64,000 nucleotides of DNA from Nocardioides litoris (GTDB lineage Bacteria; Actinomycetota; Actinomycetes; Propionibacteriales; Nocardioidaceae): assembly GCF_006346315.1 (NCBI RefSeq), contig NZ_VDMR01000003.1, positions 344,697 through 408,696 on the forward strand. Direction: 5' to 3'. Shown here in pieces: positions 17,939 to 26,361 of the stretch. Numbering within the stretch: the first letter of the stretch is position 1; every line of letters starts with the position of its first letter. Both the position numbers and the translations under genes were made by a program. The notes below the pieces were generated by a model. The model worked only from the letters and a program-made list of their open reading frames with translations, did not search any database and was not told the origin of the DNA.

Positions 17939-18421
17939 TCAGCCCGTGCCGGGTCGCCGCGGGCGGTCGGAGACGGGCCAGGTGTAGGGCAGGTCGTCGG
18001 GGACGTCGGGGAACAGCGGTCCGTAGTGCTCGGGGTCCTTGCGCAGCAGGGCGGAGCGGTGGCTGCGGTGGAGGTCGTCGTCGCCGAGCCACGGCGGCAG
18101 CTCCCCGGCGGCGGCCAGCTCGTCCTGGTCGCGCACGGTGCCTGGGCCGCCGGCGGTCACGAGGTCGCTGACCAGCGTGGTGGCGCAGGTGTCGGCCCGG
18201 CCCAGGGCCCGCCAGGCCGCGCAGACGTCCAGGCCGTAGCGCACCACCGCCTCCTCGTAGCCCGCCCACATCGCAGCGATCGGGTGGTGGCGCCATCCGT
18301 ACCCGGGGACGACGAGGGCGCGGAGCACCTGCACCGTCTCGGCCCGCTGCTTGCCGAGCCGCCGGGCGTCGAGCAGGCGGGCGGAGTCGGCGAAGCCGGT
18401 CACGGGGAGGAAGGTCTGCAC
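17939..18421 (-). CDS. pyrimidine dimer DNA glycosylase-like protein (MSMEG_6728 type)
   Basis: A 160-aa protein beginning MQTFLPVTGFADSARLLDA and RRLGKQRAETVQVL, followed by GWRHHPIAAMWAGYE. These are the signatures of the small family related to T4 endonuclease V-type pyrimidine dimer glycosylases. In characterised relatives the N-terminal Thr/Arg region attacks UV lesions; activity of this branch is not established to my knowledge. It is downstream of the WYL regulator gene on the same strand, with 24 bp between. Confidence 0.75.
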   Translation of the reverse strand: MQTFLPVTGFADSARLLDARRLGKQRAETVQVLRALVVPGYGWRHHPIAAMWAGYEEAVVRYGLDVCAAWRALGRADTCATTLVSDLVTAGGPGTVRDQDELAAAGELPPWLGDDDLHRSHRSALLRKDPEHYGPLFPDVPDDLPYTWPVSDRPRRPGTG

Positions 18422-18445
18422 GGAGCGGGGTACCCGCCGGCGGGG

Positions 18446-19459
18446 TCAGCCACCCGCTCCCGCCATCCGCCCGAGCCGCTCCGCCAGGCGACCCGCGGCC
18501 TCGCGGACCTCCGGTGGCTCGAGCACCTCGACGTCGTGCCCGAGCATCGCGATCCGCACCGCCAGCCACGTCGGGTCGTCGGCCCCGGCCGTGAGCCGAC
18601 AGTGCCCGTCGGGGTCGTCGGGGTCGGGCTCCACCGTGGCGACAGCGGGCGGCACCTCGGCGCGCACGAGCGCGGCCGGGGCGGCGACCCGGGCCACCGC
18701 GACGTGCCGGTACGGCGCCGCCGTCACCGAGCGCTGCACGTGGGCCGCGGGGTCGGGGTGCTCGCGCGGGGCGAACCGCCAGGTGGTCACCTCGACGCCG
18801 GCCACCCGGTCGAGCCGGAACGTGCGCCAGTCGTGGCGGTCGAGGTCGAAGGCCAGCAGGTACCAGCGGCGGCCGGTGGCGACGAGCCGGACCGGCTCGA
18901 CCCGCCGATCGACGGGCGCAACGGGTGCCGCGGCCGGGTCGGCCGGGCGGGCGGGCGGCGTACGACAGCGGACGCGGACGCCGTCGCGGCAGGCCCGGGC
19001 CAGGGCCAGCAGCACGTCACCGTCGACCTCGATCGCGCCCCCGGCGAGGGTGTCGGTGGCGTCGTGGAGCGTGCGGACCTCGCGGCGCAGGCGCGGCGGC
19101 ATGACCCGGTCGAGCTTGGCCAGGGTCCGCAGCGCGGCCTCCCCCGCGCCCGCGACCGTGCCGCCCGCGGCCAGGCGCAGCGAGACCGCGGTGGCGATGG
19201 CCTCGTCGTCGTCGAGCAGCAGCGGCGGAAGCGCGCGACCGGCGCCCAGCCGGTAGCCGCCGCCGACGCCCGGGGCCGCCTCGACGGGGTAGCCGAGCTC
19301 GCGGAGCCGGCCGACGTCGCGGCGTACGCACCGGTCGGTGACGCCGAGCTCGGCCGCGAGCTCGGGCCCGGTCCACACGTGCCGGCGCTGGAGCAGGGAC
19401 AGCAGGGTGAGCACCCGCTGGGTCGTCGCGTCGGCCACGTCGACGAGCCTGCCACGCAT
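18446..19459 (-). CDS. YafY-type transcriptional regulator (HTH + WYL)
   Basis: A 337-aa DNA-binding regulator. The N-terminal HTH (about 12-65: TQRVLTLLSLLQRRHVWTG, then ELAAELGVTDRCVRRDVGRL) precedes a WYL ligand-sensing domain whose core is GRRWYLLAFDLDRHDWRTF. A C-terminal extension follows. WYL proteins often respond to nucleic-acid or nucleotide ligands and DNA damage; the adjacent glycosylase-like gene makes a repair link plausible but unproven. Divergent from a DinB-like gene with 41 bp between. Confidence 0.88.
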   Translation of the reverse strand: MRGRLVDVADATTQRVLTLLSLLQRRHVWTGPELAAELGVTDRCVRRDVGRLRELGYPVEAAPGVGGGYRLGAGRALPPLLLDDDEAIATAVSLRLAAGGTVAGAGEAALRTLAKLDRVMPPRLRREVRTLHDATDTLAGGAIEVDGDVLLALARACRDGVRVRCRTPPARPADPAAAPVAPVDRRVEPVRLVATGRRWYLLAFDLDRHDWRTFRLDRVAGVEVTTWRFAPREHPDPAAHVQRSVTAAPYRHVAVARVAAPAALVRAEVPPAVATVEPDPDDPDGHCRLTAGADDPTWLAVRIAMLGHDVEVLEPPEVREAAGRLAERLGRMAGAGG

Positions 19460-19500
19460 CGCGGACCGGAACGGTCCGGGTCTGGTGCTGTGCTGGGTCC

Positions 19501-20115
19501 ATGACCTGGAACCGACGACTCACCGACCAGCTCACGTCCCACTGGGACGGCCAGGTGCGCCCGCGCCTGGTGGGGATGACCGACGCGGAGTACCTCTGGG
19601 AGCGGGTGCCGCACTGCTGGAGCCTGCGACCTCGCGGCACCTCGACCGCACCCGTGCAGGCAGGCTCCGGGGCGATGACGATCGACTTCGCGTTCCCAGA
19701 GCCCGAGCCCGCCCCGGTCACCACGATCGCGTGGCGCCTGGGCCACGTGCTCGTCGGCGTGCTGGCGATGCGCAACGCCTCCCACGTCGGCGGCCCGGCC
19801 ACCGACTACGGCAGCTACGACTACCCCGCGACCGCCGCCGAGGCGCTCGCCCGGCTCGACGCGGAGGTCGGCACGTGGCTCGCCGGCGTCGAGGCCCTCG
19901 GTGACGACGGGCTCGAGCGGGCCGTCGGTCCGGCCGAGGGCGCCTTCGCCGCCGAGCCGTACGCCGTCCTGGTGCTCCACATCCATCGCGAGCTCGTCCA
20001 CCACCTCGCCGAGGTCTGCCTGCTCCGCGACCTGTACGCCGCCCGAGCGGGGCTCGCGGACCACGAGCGTCACCCAGACCACGCGGCTGGGGCCCGTGGG
20101 ACGGTGCTGCGATGA
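19501..20115 (+). CDS. DinB superfamily protein
   Basis: A 204-aa four-helix DinB-like protein, probably a metal-binding thiol-dependent transferase or unknown enzyme. The family pattern of metal-ligand histidines is visible: an early RLTDQLTSHWDGQ, the central WRLGHVLVG and the late LHIHRELVHHLAEV. It starts with MTWNRRLTDQL at 19501 and overlaps the following VOC gene by 4 nt, suggesting co-expression. Confidence 0.82.
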   Translation: MTWNRRLTDQLTSHWDGQVRPRLVGMTDAEYLWERVPHCWSLRPRGTSTAPVQAGSGAMTIDFAFPEPEPAPVTTIAWRLGHVLVGVLAMRNASHVGGPATDYGSYDYPATAAEALARLDAEVGTWLAGVEALGDDGLERAVGPAEGAFAAEPYAVLVLHIHRELVHHLAEVCLLRDLYAARAGLADHERHPDHAAGARGTVLR

Positions 20116-20548
20116 GCCGCGAGCTGCAGGTGAGCATCGACTGCGCCGACCCCGACCGGCTGGTGCGCTTCTGGTGCGAGGTGCTGGGCTACCGGCCGGA
20201 CCTACCGCCCGCGGGGTTCGCCACGTGGGAGGAGGCGCTCGACGCGTTCGGGTGCCGCCGGAGGCGCGGAACACGCGCTCGGCCTGCTCCGACCCCGACG
20301 GCCGCGGCCCTCGGTTGTTCTTCCAGGCGGTGCCCGAGGGCAAGACGGCCAAGAACCGGCTCCACCTCGACGTCCGTGCCGCGCCCGGCCTCACCGGCGA
20401 GGAGCGGATGGCCGCGCTCGAGGCCGAGGCGTCGCGGCTGGTCGCGCTCGGCGGCACCCGTCTGGCGCGGCACGAGCCGGACCCGCCGCTGAGCCACGGG
20501 TTCATCGTCATGGCCGACCCCGAGGGCAACGAGCTCTGCCTCGACTGA
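20112..20548 (+). pseudogene. VOC-family (glyoxalase-like) protein with one frameshift
   Basis: The first frame (20112-20252) encodes the VOC start MSRELQVSIDCADPDRLVRF, then WCEVLGY, up to EALDAFG. The next frame continues with VPPEARNTRSACSDPDG and KNRLHLDV, and ends MADPEGNELCLD-stop, the usual VOC ending. A single added G in GGGT at 20250-20253 joins them into about 145 residues. The rest of the gene shows no decay, so a sequencing error or very recent mutation fits better than an old pseudogene. It overlaps the DinB gene by 4 nt. Confidence 0.85.
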
Positions 20549-20603
20549 GGTCCCGGGTTCTGCGGGGCGGGAGTGACGTGTGTGACGGGTGTGTTCGGGC
20601 AGA

Positions 20604-20691
20604 ATCTCCAGTTAACCGGAGAAACTGCCACTCCTGACGGGGAACTTCCCACCAGGAGTGGGAGATCCTCCAGTTAACCGGAGAATCTGCC
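20604..20691. repeat. composite palindromic intergenic repeat
   Basis: Two direct copies of CTCCAGTTAACCGGAGAA (20606 and 20668), each itself a near-palindrome around GTTAAC, flank an inverted repeat CCACTCCTG / CAGGAGTGG (20628-20661). The inner part is nearly identical to the core of the element at 36.6 kb in reverse orientation. It lies between convergent genes (the VOC gene and the histidine kinase) and may act as a bidirectional terminator or REP-like element. Confidence 0.8.
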
Positions 20692-20722
20692 GACCCGGTG
20701 CCGCAGCACCCTGCCCAGCCCC

Positions 20723-21880
20723 TCAGACAGGCAGCGCGAACCAGACCGTGGCGCCGCCACCAGGGGTCTCGTCGACCCCGATGGTGCCGCCGTGGGCCTG
20801 GACGACCCGGCGGACCGTGTCGAGGCCGATGCCGGAGCCGAGGTTGTCGTCGGAGAGGCGGACCCGCGGCTCGAAGACGCGGGAGCGGTCGGCCTCGGGG
20901 ATGCCGACGCCGTTGTCGGCGACCGCGATGACCACACGACCCTCCTCGGACCGGGAGGAGACGGCGACCTCGAGCGGGCGGGTGGGGTGGCGGTACTTGG
21001 CGGCGTTGTCGACGATGTTCTGCACGACCGAGCGCAGCTGCACCGGGTCGCCGGTGACCGTCGGCAACGGGCCGCGCTGCACCTCGACCCCGGACAGGGC
21101 GCCGCTGAGGTCGCTGAGCACGTCGGTGAGCACCTCGTCGAGGTCGACCGGCTCCGCGGCCATCGAGCCGCCGAGGGTCGCGTAGGAGAGCACCTCGTCG
21201 ATGAGCGCGGCCATCCGGCGCGAGCCGTTGAGCGCGCGCTCGAGCAGCCACACCGCGTCGGCGGCCTCGTCGTCGTCGGAGAGCCGCTCGCGCAGCATCT
21301 CCAACGACATCGACACGCTGGTCAGCGGCGACTTGAGGTCGTGGCTCACGCGGCCGGCGAAGGTGGACAGGCGCTCGTTGGACTGGGCGAGCTGTCGGCT
21401 GCGCAGCGAGAGCTCCAGGACGTCGACGATCCGCTCGGCCAGGGTGGCCAGGGCGCCGACCTGGGTGGCGCCGAGCTCGCGCGGCTCCTCGTCGAAGACG
21501 CAGAGGGTGCCGATCACGACCCCGTCGAGGGTGCGCAGGTGGTGGGAGGCGTAGAAGCGGACGCTGCCGATCTCGCCGGTCACGAACGGGTTGGTCGCGA
21601 ACCGCTCGTCGAGCCGGGCGTCGGGCACCACCACCGGGGTGTCGCTGTCGAGCGTCATCGCGCACATCGAGTCCTCGCGACGGCAGATCGCCGCGTCGAA
21701 GCCGAAGGTGGCGACCTGGTGCTGGGCCACGTCGGTGATCAGGTTGATCGTGGCCATCGGGGTGTCGCACACCTGCGCGGCGAGCTCGACGATCGCCTGC
21801 AGCTCCAGCCGCGGGGGTCGGGTCAGGATGTCGTACTGCTCGATGCGCGTGAGGCGCTTCGCGCTGGTGGTGTCGGCCAT
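20723..21880 (-). CDS. GAF-domain sensor histidine kinase
   Basis: A 385-aa soluble kinase. The N-terminal GAF domain (about 25-155) has the oxidative/photosensor-like signature DSMCAMTLDSD. A HisKA domain follows with GRVSHDLKSPL (phospho-acceptor H180), then a complete ATPase: N-box NIVDNAAKY, G1 VADNGVGIP and G2 NLGSGIGL. No membrane segment and no adjacent response regulator, so it is an orphan kinase; the signal is unknown. ATG at 21880 with TATCCT 9 nt upstream. Confidence 0.92.
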   Translation of the reverse strand: MADTTSAKRLTRIEQYDILTRPPRLELQAIVELAAQVCDTPMATINLITDVAQHQVATFGFDAAICRREDSMCAMTLDSDTPVVVPDARLDERFATNPFVTGEIGSVRFYASHHLRTLDGVVIGTLCVFDEEPRELGATQVGALATLAERIVDVLELSLRSRQLAQSNERLSTFAGRVSHDLKSPLTSVSMSLEMLRERLSDDDEAADAVWLLERALNGSRRMAALIDEVLSYATLGGSMAAEPVDLDEVLTDVLSDLSGALSGVEVQRGPLPTVTGDPVQLRSVVQNIVDNAAKYRHPTRPLEVAVSSRSEEGRVVIAVADNGVGIPEADRSRVFEPRVRLSDDNLGSGIGLDTVRRVVQAHGGTIGVDETPGGGATVWFALPV

Positions 21881-21889
21881 GGCCTGTCG

Positions 21890-21895
21890 AGGATA
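21890..21895 (-). promoter_or_regulatory. leaderless -10 element of the GAF kinase
   Basis: TATCCT on the minus strand precedes the ATG at 21880 by 9 nt, with no ribosome binding site. Confidence 0.4.
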
Positions 21896-21986
21896 GCCAC
21901 CGCCGCCCCCTCAGCGCAGGGGCTCGTGACAGTCGGTCGTCGAGGCACCGTCCCGGGCTGGCCGGGACACGTCGCGGGCCGCCGTC

Positions 21987-22583
21987 CTAGCCGAGTCCGG
22001 GCGCGCCCCACACGGCGAGCCTGCGACCGGGGTCGTCCTCGACGGGCAGCTCGGCCCGTACGGCGTCGAGGACGGAGATCTCGAGCAGCTCCTCACGCCG
22101 CTGCCCGCCACCCGCCGCGGGGGCGAAGGCGTAGAAGGTGCCCTGCTTGTAGAGGTAGACCAGGCCGACCCGGCGGCCGGCGGTGTCGGCCAGCGGGACC
22201 AACGTGCACAGCAGCCCGGTGCCGAACCCGGCGGCCTCCAGCGAGGTGTTGACCGCGTGCAGGTCGGTGCACAGCCCGCCCAGGTCACCCGTCTGCGGGT
22301 CGTGCGGCGGGCGGTCGACCTCGAGCCAGGTGAACCCGAAGCCGTCGGTCGTGACCCGGACCTCGGGCGCGTCGGCGCTCGCGCCCAGCAGGTCGACGAC
22401 GTCGCGCTGGGTCTGGGCGAACGCCGCTCCGGCCGCGGGCCGGAAGCAGACCGACCCGTCGCCGGTGGGCACGAGGCCCAGCGCGGCCTGGAGGGTGATG
22501 GCCGCCGACGGCACCTGGAACAGCGCGTCGAGGTCGGCCGCCGGCGGCACCGACCGGCCGAGGATCTTGTCGAGGAAGCCCAC
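21987..22583 (-). CDS. pspAB: PspA-associated protein PspAB
   Basis: A 198-aa soluble protein starting MGFLDKILGRSVPP. It sits last in a pspA-pspAA-htpX-pspAB row, the actinobacterial arrangement that defines this family. Its molecular role is not established; by context it joins the membrane-stress response. GTG at 22583 is chosen because the conserved GFLDKILG N-terminus begins there and lies 11 bp after htpX. A short GTCCCGG hairpin at 21950-21968 may terminate the unit. Confidence 0.88.
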   Translation of the reverse strand: MGFLDKILGRSVPPAADLDALFQVPSAAITLQAALGLVPTGDGSVCFRPAAGAAFAQTQRDVVDLLGASADAPEVRVTTDGFGFTWLEVDRPPHDPQTGDLGGLCTDLHAVNTSLEAAGFGTGLLCTLVPLADTAGRRVGLVYLYKQGTFYAFAPAAGGGQRREELLEISVLDAVRAELPVEDDPGRRLAVWGAPGLG

Positions 22584-22594
22584 CGCCGGCCCGC

Positions 22595-23506
22595 TCAGGC
22601 GCCCGGCGCGGCGAGGTCGCGCTCGATGCGGGCGAGCTGCTCGAGGCGACGCTGCAGCGGCGGGTGGGTGGAGGTGAGGCCGCCGAGGCTCATCGGCGTG
22701 ATGCACAGCGCGCTGCCGGCGGCGACCTCGCGCAGGTCCTGCTGCGGGCTGCGCTCGACGCCGCCGGCGATCTTCTGCAGGGCGGAGGCGAGGTGGCCGG
22801 GCTGCAGGGTGAGGTAGGCGCCCGCGCGGTCGGCCGACAGCTCGCGGTAGCGCGAGAGCAGGCGGAGGAGCAGGAAGCTGACGGCGTACACCAGGAGGCT
22901 GAGGAACAGGACGAGCACCCAGACCGGCAGCCCGTTGCGGTTGTCGCGGCGCCCACCGCCCATCATGCCGAGCCCTCCGAACCGGGCGCCCTGGCTGAGG
23001 GTGCCGGCCGCGATCCCGGCCGAGGAGGCGACGGTCATGACGAGGACGTCGCGGTGGGCGACGTGCGAGAGCTCGTGGGCGAGGACGCCCTCGAGCTCCT
23101 CGGCGGTGAGCAGCTGCAGGATGCCGGTGGTCACGCAGACCACGGCCCGGTCGGGCGAGCGACCGGTGGCGAACGCATTGGGCACCGGGGTGTCGGCGAC
23201 CCCGACGCGGGGCTTGGGCATGTCGGCCAGGGCGCAGAGCCGCTCGACCATGCCGTGCAGCTCGGGCGCCTCGGCGGGCGTCACCTCGCGTGCGCGCATG
23301 GCGCGCATCGCGACGACGTCGCTGCGGGCCCACTGGTAGATCGCGATGCCGATGCCGACCACGCCGATGACCAGCCCGAGCGCGGGGCTGCGCACGGCCA
23401 GGGCGAGGCCGACGACGAGCACGACGAACAGGCCGCCGAGCAGGAACATGACCAGGGTCATCCGCGCGGTCAGCCCGGAGTCGCCCACGAAGCGGGTGCG
23501 GGCCAC
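22595..23506 (-). CDS. htpX: membrane zinc metalloprotease HtpX
   Basis: HtpX degrades misfolded membrane proteins at the cytoplasmic membrane. The 303-aa product has two N-terminal helices (about 17-38 and 41-60), the zinc motif HELSH (H144, E145, H148), two more helices after it, and a downstream Glu region in RELSADRAG that supplies the third ligand. It lies between pspAA and pspAB in the envelope-stress operon. Confidence 0.95.
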   Translation of the reverse strand: MARTRFVGDSGLTARMTLVMFLLGGLFVVLVVGLALAVRSPALGLVIGVVGIGIAIYQWARSDVVAMRAMRAREVTPAEAPELHGMVERLCALADMPKPRVGVADTPVPNAFATGRSPDRAVVCVTTGILQLLTAEELEGVLAHELSHVAHRDVLVMTVASSAGIAAGTLSQGARFGGLGMMGGGRRDNRNGLPVWVLVLFLSLLVYAVSFLLLRLLSRYRELSADRAGAYLTLQPGHLASALQKIAGGVERSPQQDLREVAAGSALCITPMSLGGLTSTHPPLQRRLEQLARIERDLAAPGA

Positions 23507-23516
23507 GGGCCGGCCC

Positions 23517-23825
23517 CTAGCCGGGGATCAGGCCGTCGTCGGCGAGCAGCTCGCGGACCTCGTCCATGGAGGCGTCGCCGTGCGGGAGGATCAGGTCGGA
23601 CTCGTGGATGTCCTCGAGGTCGTGGGTGACCCCGGCGGCGCGGACGCCCTCGAGCAGCGCGTGCAGCGCCGGGCGGAACGACGCCTCGTCACCGGCCTCG
23701 ATGGCCGCCTCGACGGCGGCGTCGAGCTCGTTGAGCCGGTCGAGCGCCGACTCGGCGACGTCGTACTGGCCCTCACCGAGGATGCGGATGATGAGGCCGC
23801 CGGCGGCTCCGGTCGCCTCGGTCAT
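23517..23825 (-). CDS. pspAA: PspA-associated protein PspAA
   Basis: A 102-aa acidic protein with GLIIRILGEGQYDV near its start and HDLEDIHESDLILPHGDASM near its end, the pattern of the PspAA family that accompanies actinobacterial PspA. It overlaps pspA by 4 nt, so equal translation is likely. It has no membrane segment and probably works as a PspA partner. Confidence 0.92.
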   Translation of the reverse strand: MTEATGAAGGLIIRILGEGQYDVAESALDRLNELDAAVEAAIEAGDEASFRPALHALLEGVRAAGVTHDLEDIHESDLILPHGDASMDEVRELLADDGLIPG

Positions 23826-24604
23826 CGCGGGGTCTCGCCCTCGGCCTGCTTGGACAGCGGGTCGGCGCTGCCCTGCTGGCCGGCACCGAGCTGGCCGGGC
23901 GCCTGCGGGGCGGAGAGGCCCTTGAGCCGGGCGAGCTCGAGCTCGACGTCGGACTGGCTGCTGAGCGAGTCGAGCTCACGGGCGATGTCGTCACCGGGCT
24001 GGGCGGTGACGTCGTCGAGCGCACCGGAGGCGATGAGCTCGTCGATGGCGCCGGCGCGGGCCTGCATCTGGGCGGTCTTGTCCTCCGCGCGCTGGATGGC
24101 CATGCCGACGTCGCCCATCTCCTCGCCGATGCCGGAGACGGCCTCGTTGATGCGGGTCTGCGCCTCGGCCGCGGTGTAGGTGGCCTTGATGGTCTCCTTG
24201 CGCGTGCGGAACGCCTCGACCTTGGCCTGCAGGCGCTGCTGGGCCAGGACGAGCTTCTCCTCCTCGCCCTGCAGCTGCGCGTGCTGGGCCTGGAGGTCGG
24301 AGATCTGCTGGGTGAGCCCGGACTTGCGGGTGAGCGCCTCGCGGGCGAGGTCCTCGCGGTCCATCTGCAGGGCCTTCTCGGCCTGGGTCTGCAGCTTGCC
24401 GGACTGCTGCTCGAGCTGGTTGATCTGCAGCTCGACGCGCTTGCGGCTGGTGGCCACGTCGGCCACGCCGCGGCGCACCTTCGAGAGCAGCTCCAGCTGG
24501 CGCTGGTAGCTGTAGTCGAGGGTCTCGCGCGGGTCCTCGGCGCGGTCGAGCGCCTTGTTGGCCTTGGCCCGGAAGATCAGGCTCATCCGCTTCATCACGC
24601 TCAT
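23822..24604 (-). CDS. pspA: phage-shock protein A (PspA/IM30, ESCRT-III-like)
   Basis: A membrane-remodelling stress protein that binds and stabilises damaged inner membrane. The 260-aa product is almost entirely coiled coil (about 25-225), begins MSVMKRMSLIFRAKANKAL with the amphipathic membrane helix, and ends in a Gln/Gly-rich tail. ATG 24604 is preferred over the in-frame GTG at 24610 because an AGGG lies 7 nt before it. First gene of the four-gene operon. Confidence 0.93.
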   Translation of the reverse strand: MSVMKRMSLIFRAKANKALDRAEDPRETLDYSYQRQLELLSKVRRGVADVATSRKRVELQINQLEQQSGKLQTQAEKALQMDREDLAREALTRKSGLTQQISDLQAQHAQLQGEEEKLVLAQQRLQAKVEAFRTRKETIKATYTAAEAQTRINEAVSGIGEEMGDVGMAIQRAEDKTAQMQARAGAIDELIASGALDDVTAQPGDDIARELDSLSSQSDVELELARLKGLSAPQAPGQLGAGQQGSADPLSKQAEGETPR

Positions 24605-24666
24605 GGCCACACCCTATGCCGCGGCGGCAAGGTCGTCACCGGCCCTGCGGGTACCCTGGTGGCGCC

Positions 24667-25218
24667 ATGAAGCTGCGCCGATCGAAGCCCGACGAGGCCA
24701 CCAGCGAGGTCACCCTCGCCAAGCCCGGGGGGAAGGGCCGACCCACCCCCACCCGCAAGGAGGCCGAGGCCGCTGCGCGGGCCAAGGCCAAGGTCCCGCG
24801 GACCCGCAAGGAGCAGATGCAGCGCCAGCGCGCGCTGCGCTCGGAGTCGAGCCAGAAGGTCCGCCAGGGCATGAAGGACGGCGACGAGCGCTACCTGCTC
24901 CCCCGCGACAAGGGCCCGGTGCGCCGCTTCGTGCGCGACTTCGTCGACGCCCGCTTCAGCTTCGCCGAGGTGGTCATCCCGCTGATGTTCGTCGCGATCT
25001 TCGTGCCGGCGCTGGTGCTGCCGCTGTTCCTCGTGCTGCTCATCGACCTGGTGTGGATGCGCTCGCGGCTGCGCAAGGCGCTGGCCGAGCGGTTCCCCGA
25101 GGAGTCGATGAAGGGCACCACCTACTACTCGATCACCCGGGCGATGCAGATGCGGTTCATGCGGTTGCCCAAGACCCAGGTCAAGATCGGCCAGGAGCTC
25201 CCCGAGCGCTACCGCTGA
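24667..25218 (+). CDS. DUF3043 membrane protein
   Basis: A 183-aa protein typical of the actinobacterial DUF3043 family. A basic N-terminus (RRSKPDEATSEVT, TRKEAEAAARAKAKVPRTRK) precedes two close helices (about 105-140, EVVIPLMFVAIFVPALVLPL onward), then a C-terminal segment MKGTTYYSITRAMQMRF. Function unknown. A TACCCT element 9 nt before ATG 24667 suggests a leaderless transcript, divergent from pspA. Confidence 0.88.
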   Translation: MKLRRSKPDEATSEVTLAKPGGKGRPTPTRKEAEAAARAKAKVPRTRKEQMQRQRALRSESSQKVRQGMKDGDERYLLPRDKGPVRRFVRDFVDARFSFAEVVIPLMFVAIFVPALVLPLFLVLLIDLVWMRSRLRKALAERFPEESMKGTTYYSITRAMQMRFMRLPKTQVKIGQELPERYR

Positions 25219-25245
25219 GGCGTCCGCACCCCGACCCCGACGCAC

Positions 25246-25283
25246 CACCGCCCGGCACCTCGATCGCGAGGGGCCGGGCGGTG
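25246..25283 (+). terminator. intrinsic terminator between convergent genes
   Basis: CACCGCCCGGC pairs with GCCGGGCGGTG, and an inner CCTCG/CGAGG extends the stem. It lies between the DUF3043 gene and the convergent aldo/keto reductase. Confidence 0.75.
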
Positions 25284-25306
25284 TCGTCGTACGGCGGGGC
25301 CGTGGG

Positions 25307-26317
25307 TCAGCCGAAGGACTCGGTGCGCCTCGGCGACTGCGTCTTGGCCGGGTCGCGCTCGACCACGTCGCCGACGACCTCGTCGATGGCGTCGAGCGCC
25401 GACTGCTCGAGCACGACACCGGCGGCCTTGACGTTGTCGGTGACCTGCTCGGGCCGGGAGGCGCCGATGATCGCCGAGGAGACGTTGGGGTTCTGCAGGG
25501 TCCAGGCGACGGCGAGCTGGGCCAGGCTGAGGCCGGCCTCCTCGGCGATGGGCTGCAGGCGCTGGACGCGCTCGAGGACGTCGTCGTCCAGCCAGCGCTT
25601 GATCATGTCGGCGCCGCCCTTCTCGTCGGTGGCCCGGGAGCCGGCCGGGTGCTCCCCGCCCGGCTTGTACTTGCCGGTGAGCACCCCCTGGGCGATGGGC
25701 GACCACACGACCTGGCCGATGCCGAGCTCCTCGCTGGTCGGCACGACCTCGGCCTCGATGACCCGCCACAGCATGTTGTACTGCGGCTGGTTGGAGACCA
25801 GCGGCACGCGCAGCTCGGTGGCCAGCTCGTGGGCGGCGCGCAGCTCCTCGGCCCGCCACTCCGAGACGCCGATGTAGAGGGCCTTGCCGGCGCGGACGAC
25901 GTCGGCGAAGGCGAGCATCGTCTCCTCCAGCGGCGTCTCGTGGTCGAAGCGGTGCGCCTGGTAGAGGTCGACGTAGTCGGTCTGCAGCCGCTGCAGCGAC
26001 CCGTCGATCGACTCCAGGATGTGCTTGCGGGACAGGCCGTGGTCGTTGTGGGCGCCGGGGCCGGTCGGGAAGTAGACCTTGGTGAAGATCTCCAGGCCGG
26101 CGCGGCGCTCGCCCTTGAGGGCCTCGCCGAGGACGGTCTCGGCCGCGGTGTTGGCGTAGACGTCGGCGGTGTCGAAGGTCGTGATGCCCTCCTCCAGCGC
26201 CTGCCGCACGCAGGCCTTGGCGGCGTCCTCCTCCACCTGTGAACCGTGGGTGAGCCAGTTGCCGTAGGAGACGGCCGAGACCCGCAGGCCGCTCCGTCCG
26301 AGGTTGCGAAACTCCAT
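25307..26317 (-). CDS. aldo/keto reductase family oxidoreductase
   Basis: A 336-aa NADPH-dependent reductase of the voltage-gated K-channel-beta-like AKR group. It begins MEFRNLGRSGLRVSAVSYGN and carries the catalytic tetrad context TFDTADVYAN (Asp, Tyr), a Lys in IFTKVYF, and HRFDHETPLEE replacing the usual H-x-P/H-x-D region. The cofactor motif IIGASRPEQV is near the C-terminus. ATG 26317 is supported by TAGGTT 7 nt upstream; the frame extends 8 codons further. Confidence 0.9.
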   Translation of the reverse strand: MEFRNLGRSGLRVSAVSYGNWLTHGSQVEEDAAKACVRQALEEGITTFDTADVYANTAAETVLGEALKGERRAGLEIFTKVYFPTGPGAHNDHGLSRKHILESIDGSLQRLQTDYVDLYQAHRFDHETPLEETMLAFADVVRAGKALYIGVSEWRAEELRAAHELATELRVPLVSNQPQYNMLWRVIEAEVVPTSEELGIGQVVWSPIAQGVLTGKYKPGGEHPAGSRATDEKGGADMIKRWLDDDVLERVQRLQPIAEEAGLSLAQLAVAWTLQNPNVSSAIIGASRPEQVTDNVKAAGVVLEQSALDAIDEVVGDVVERDPAKTQSPRRTESFG

Positions 26318-26324
26318 GCCGGCC

Positions 26325-26330
26325 AACCTA
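26325..26330 (-). promoter_or_regulatory. leaderless -10 element of the aldo/keto reductase
   Basis: TAGGTT on the minus strand is 7 nt before the ATG at 26317, with no ribosome binding site. Confidence 0.5.
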
Positions 26331-26361
26331 GCCACCACCACCTGGTGCCATGATCGGCGCC

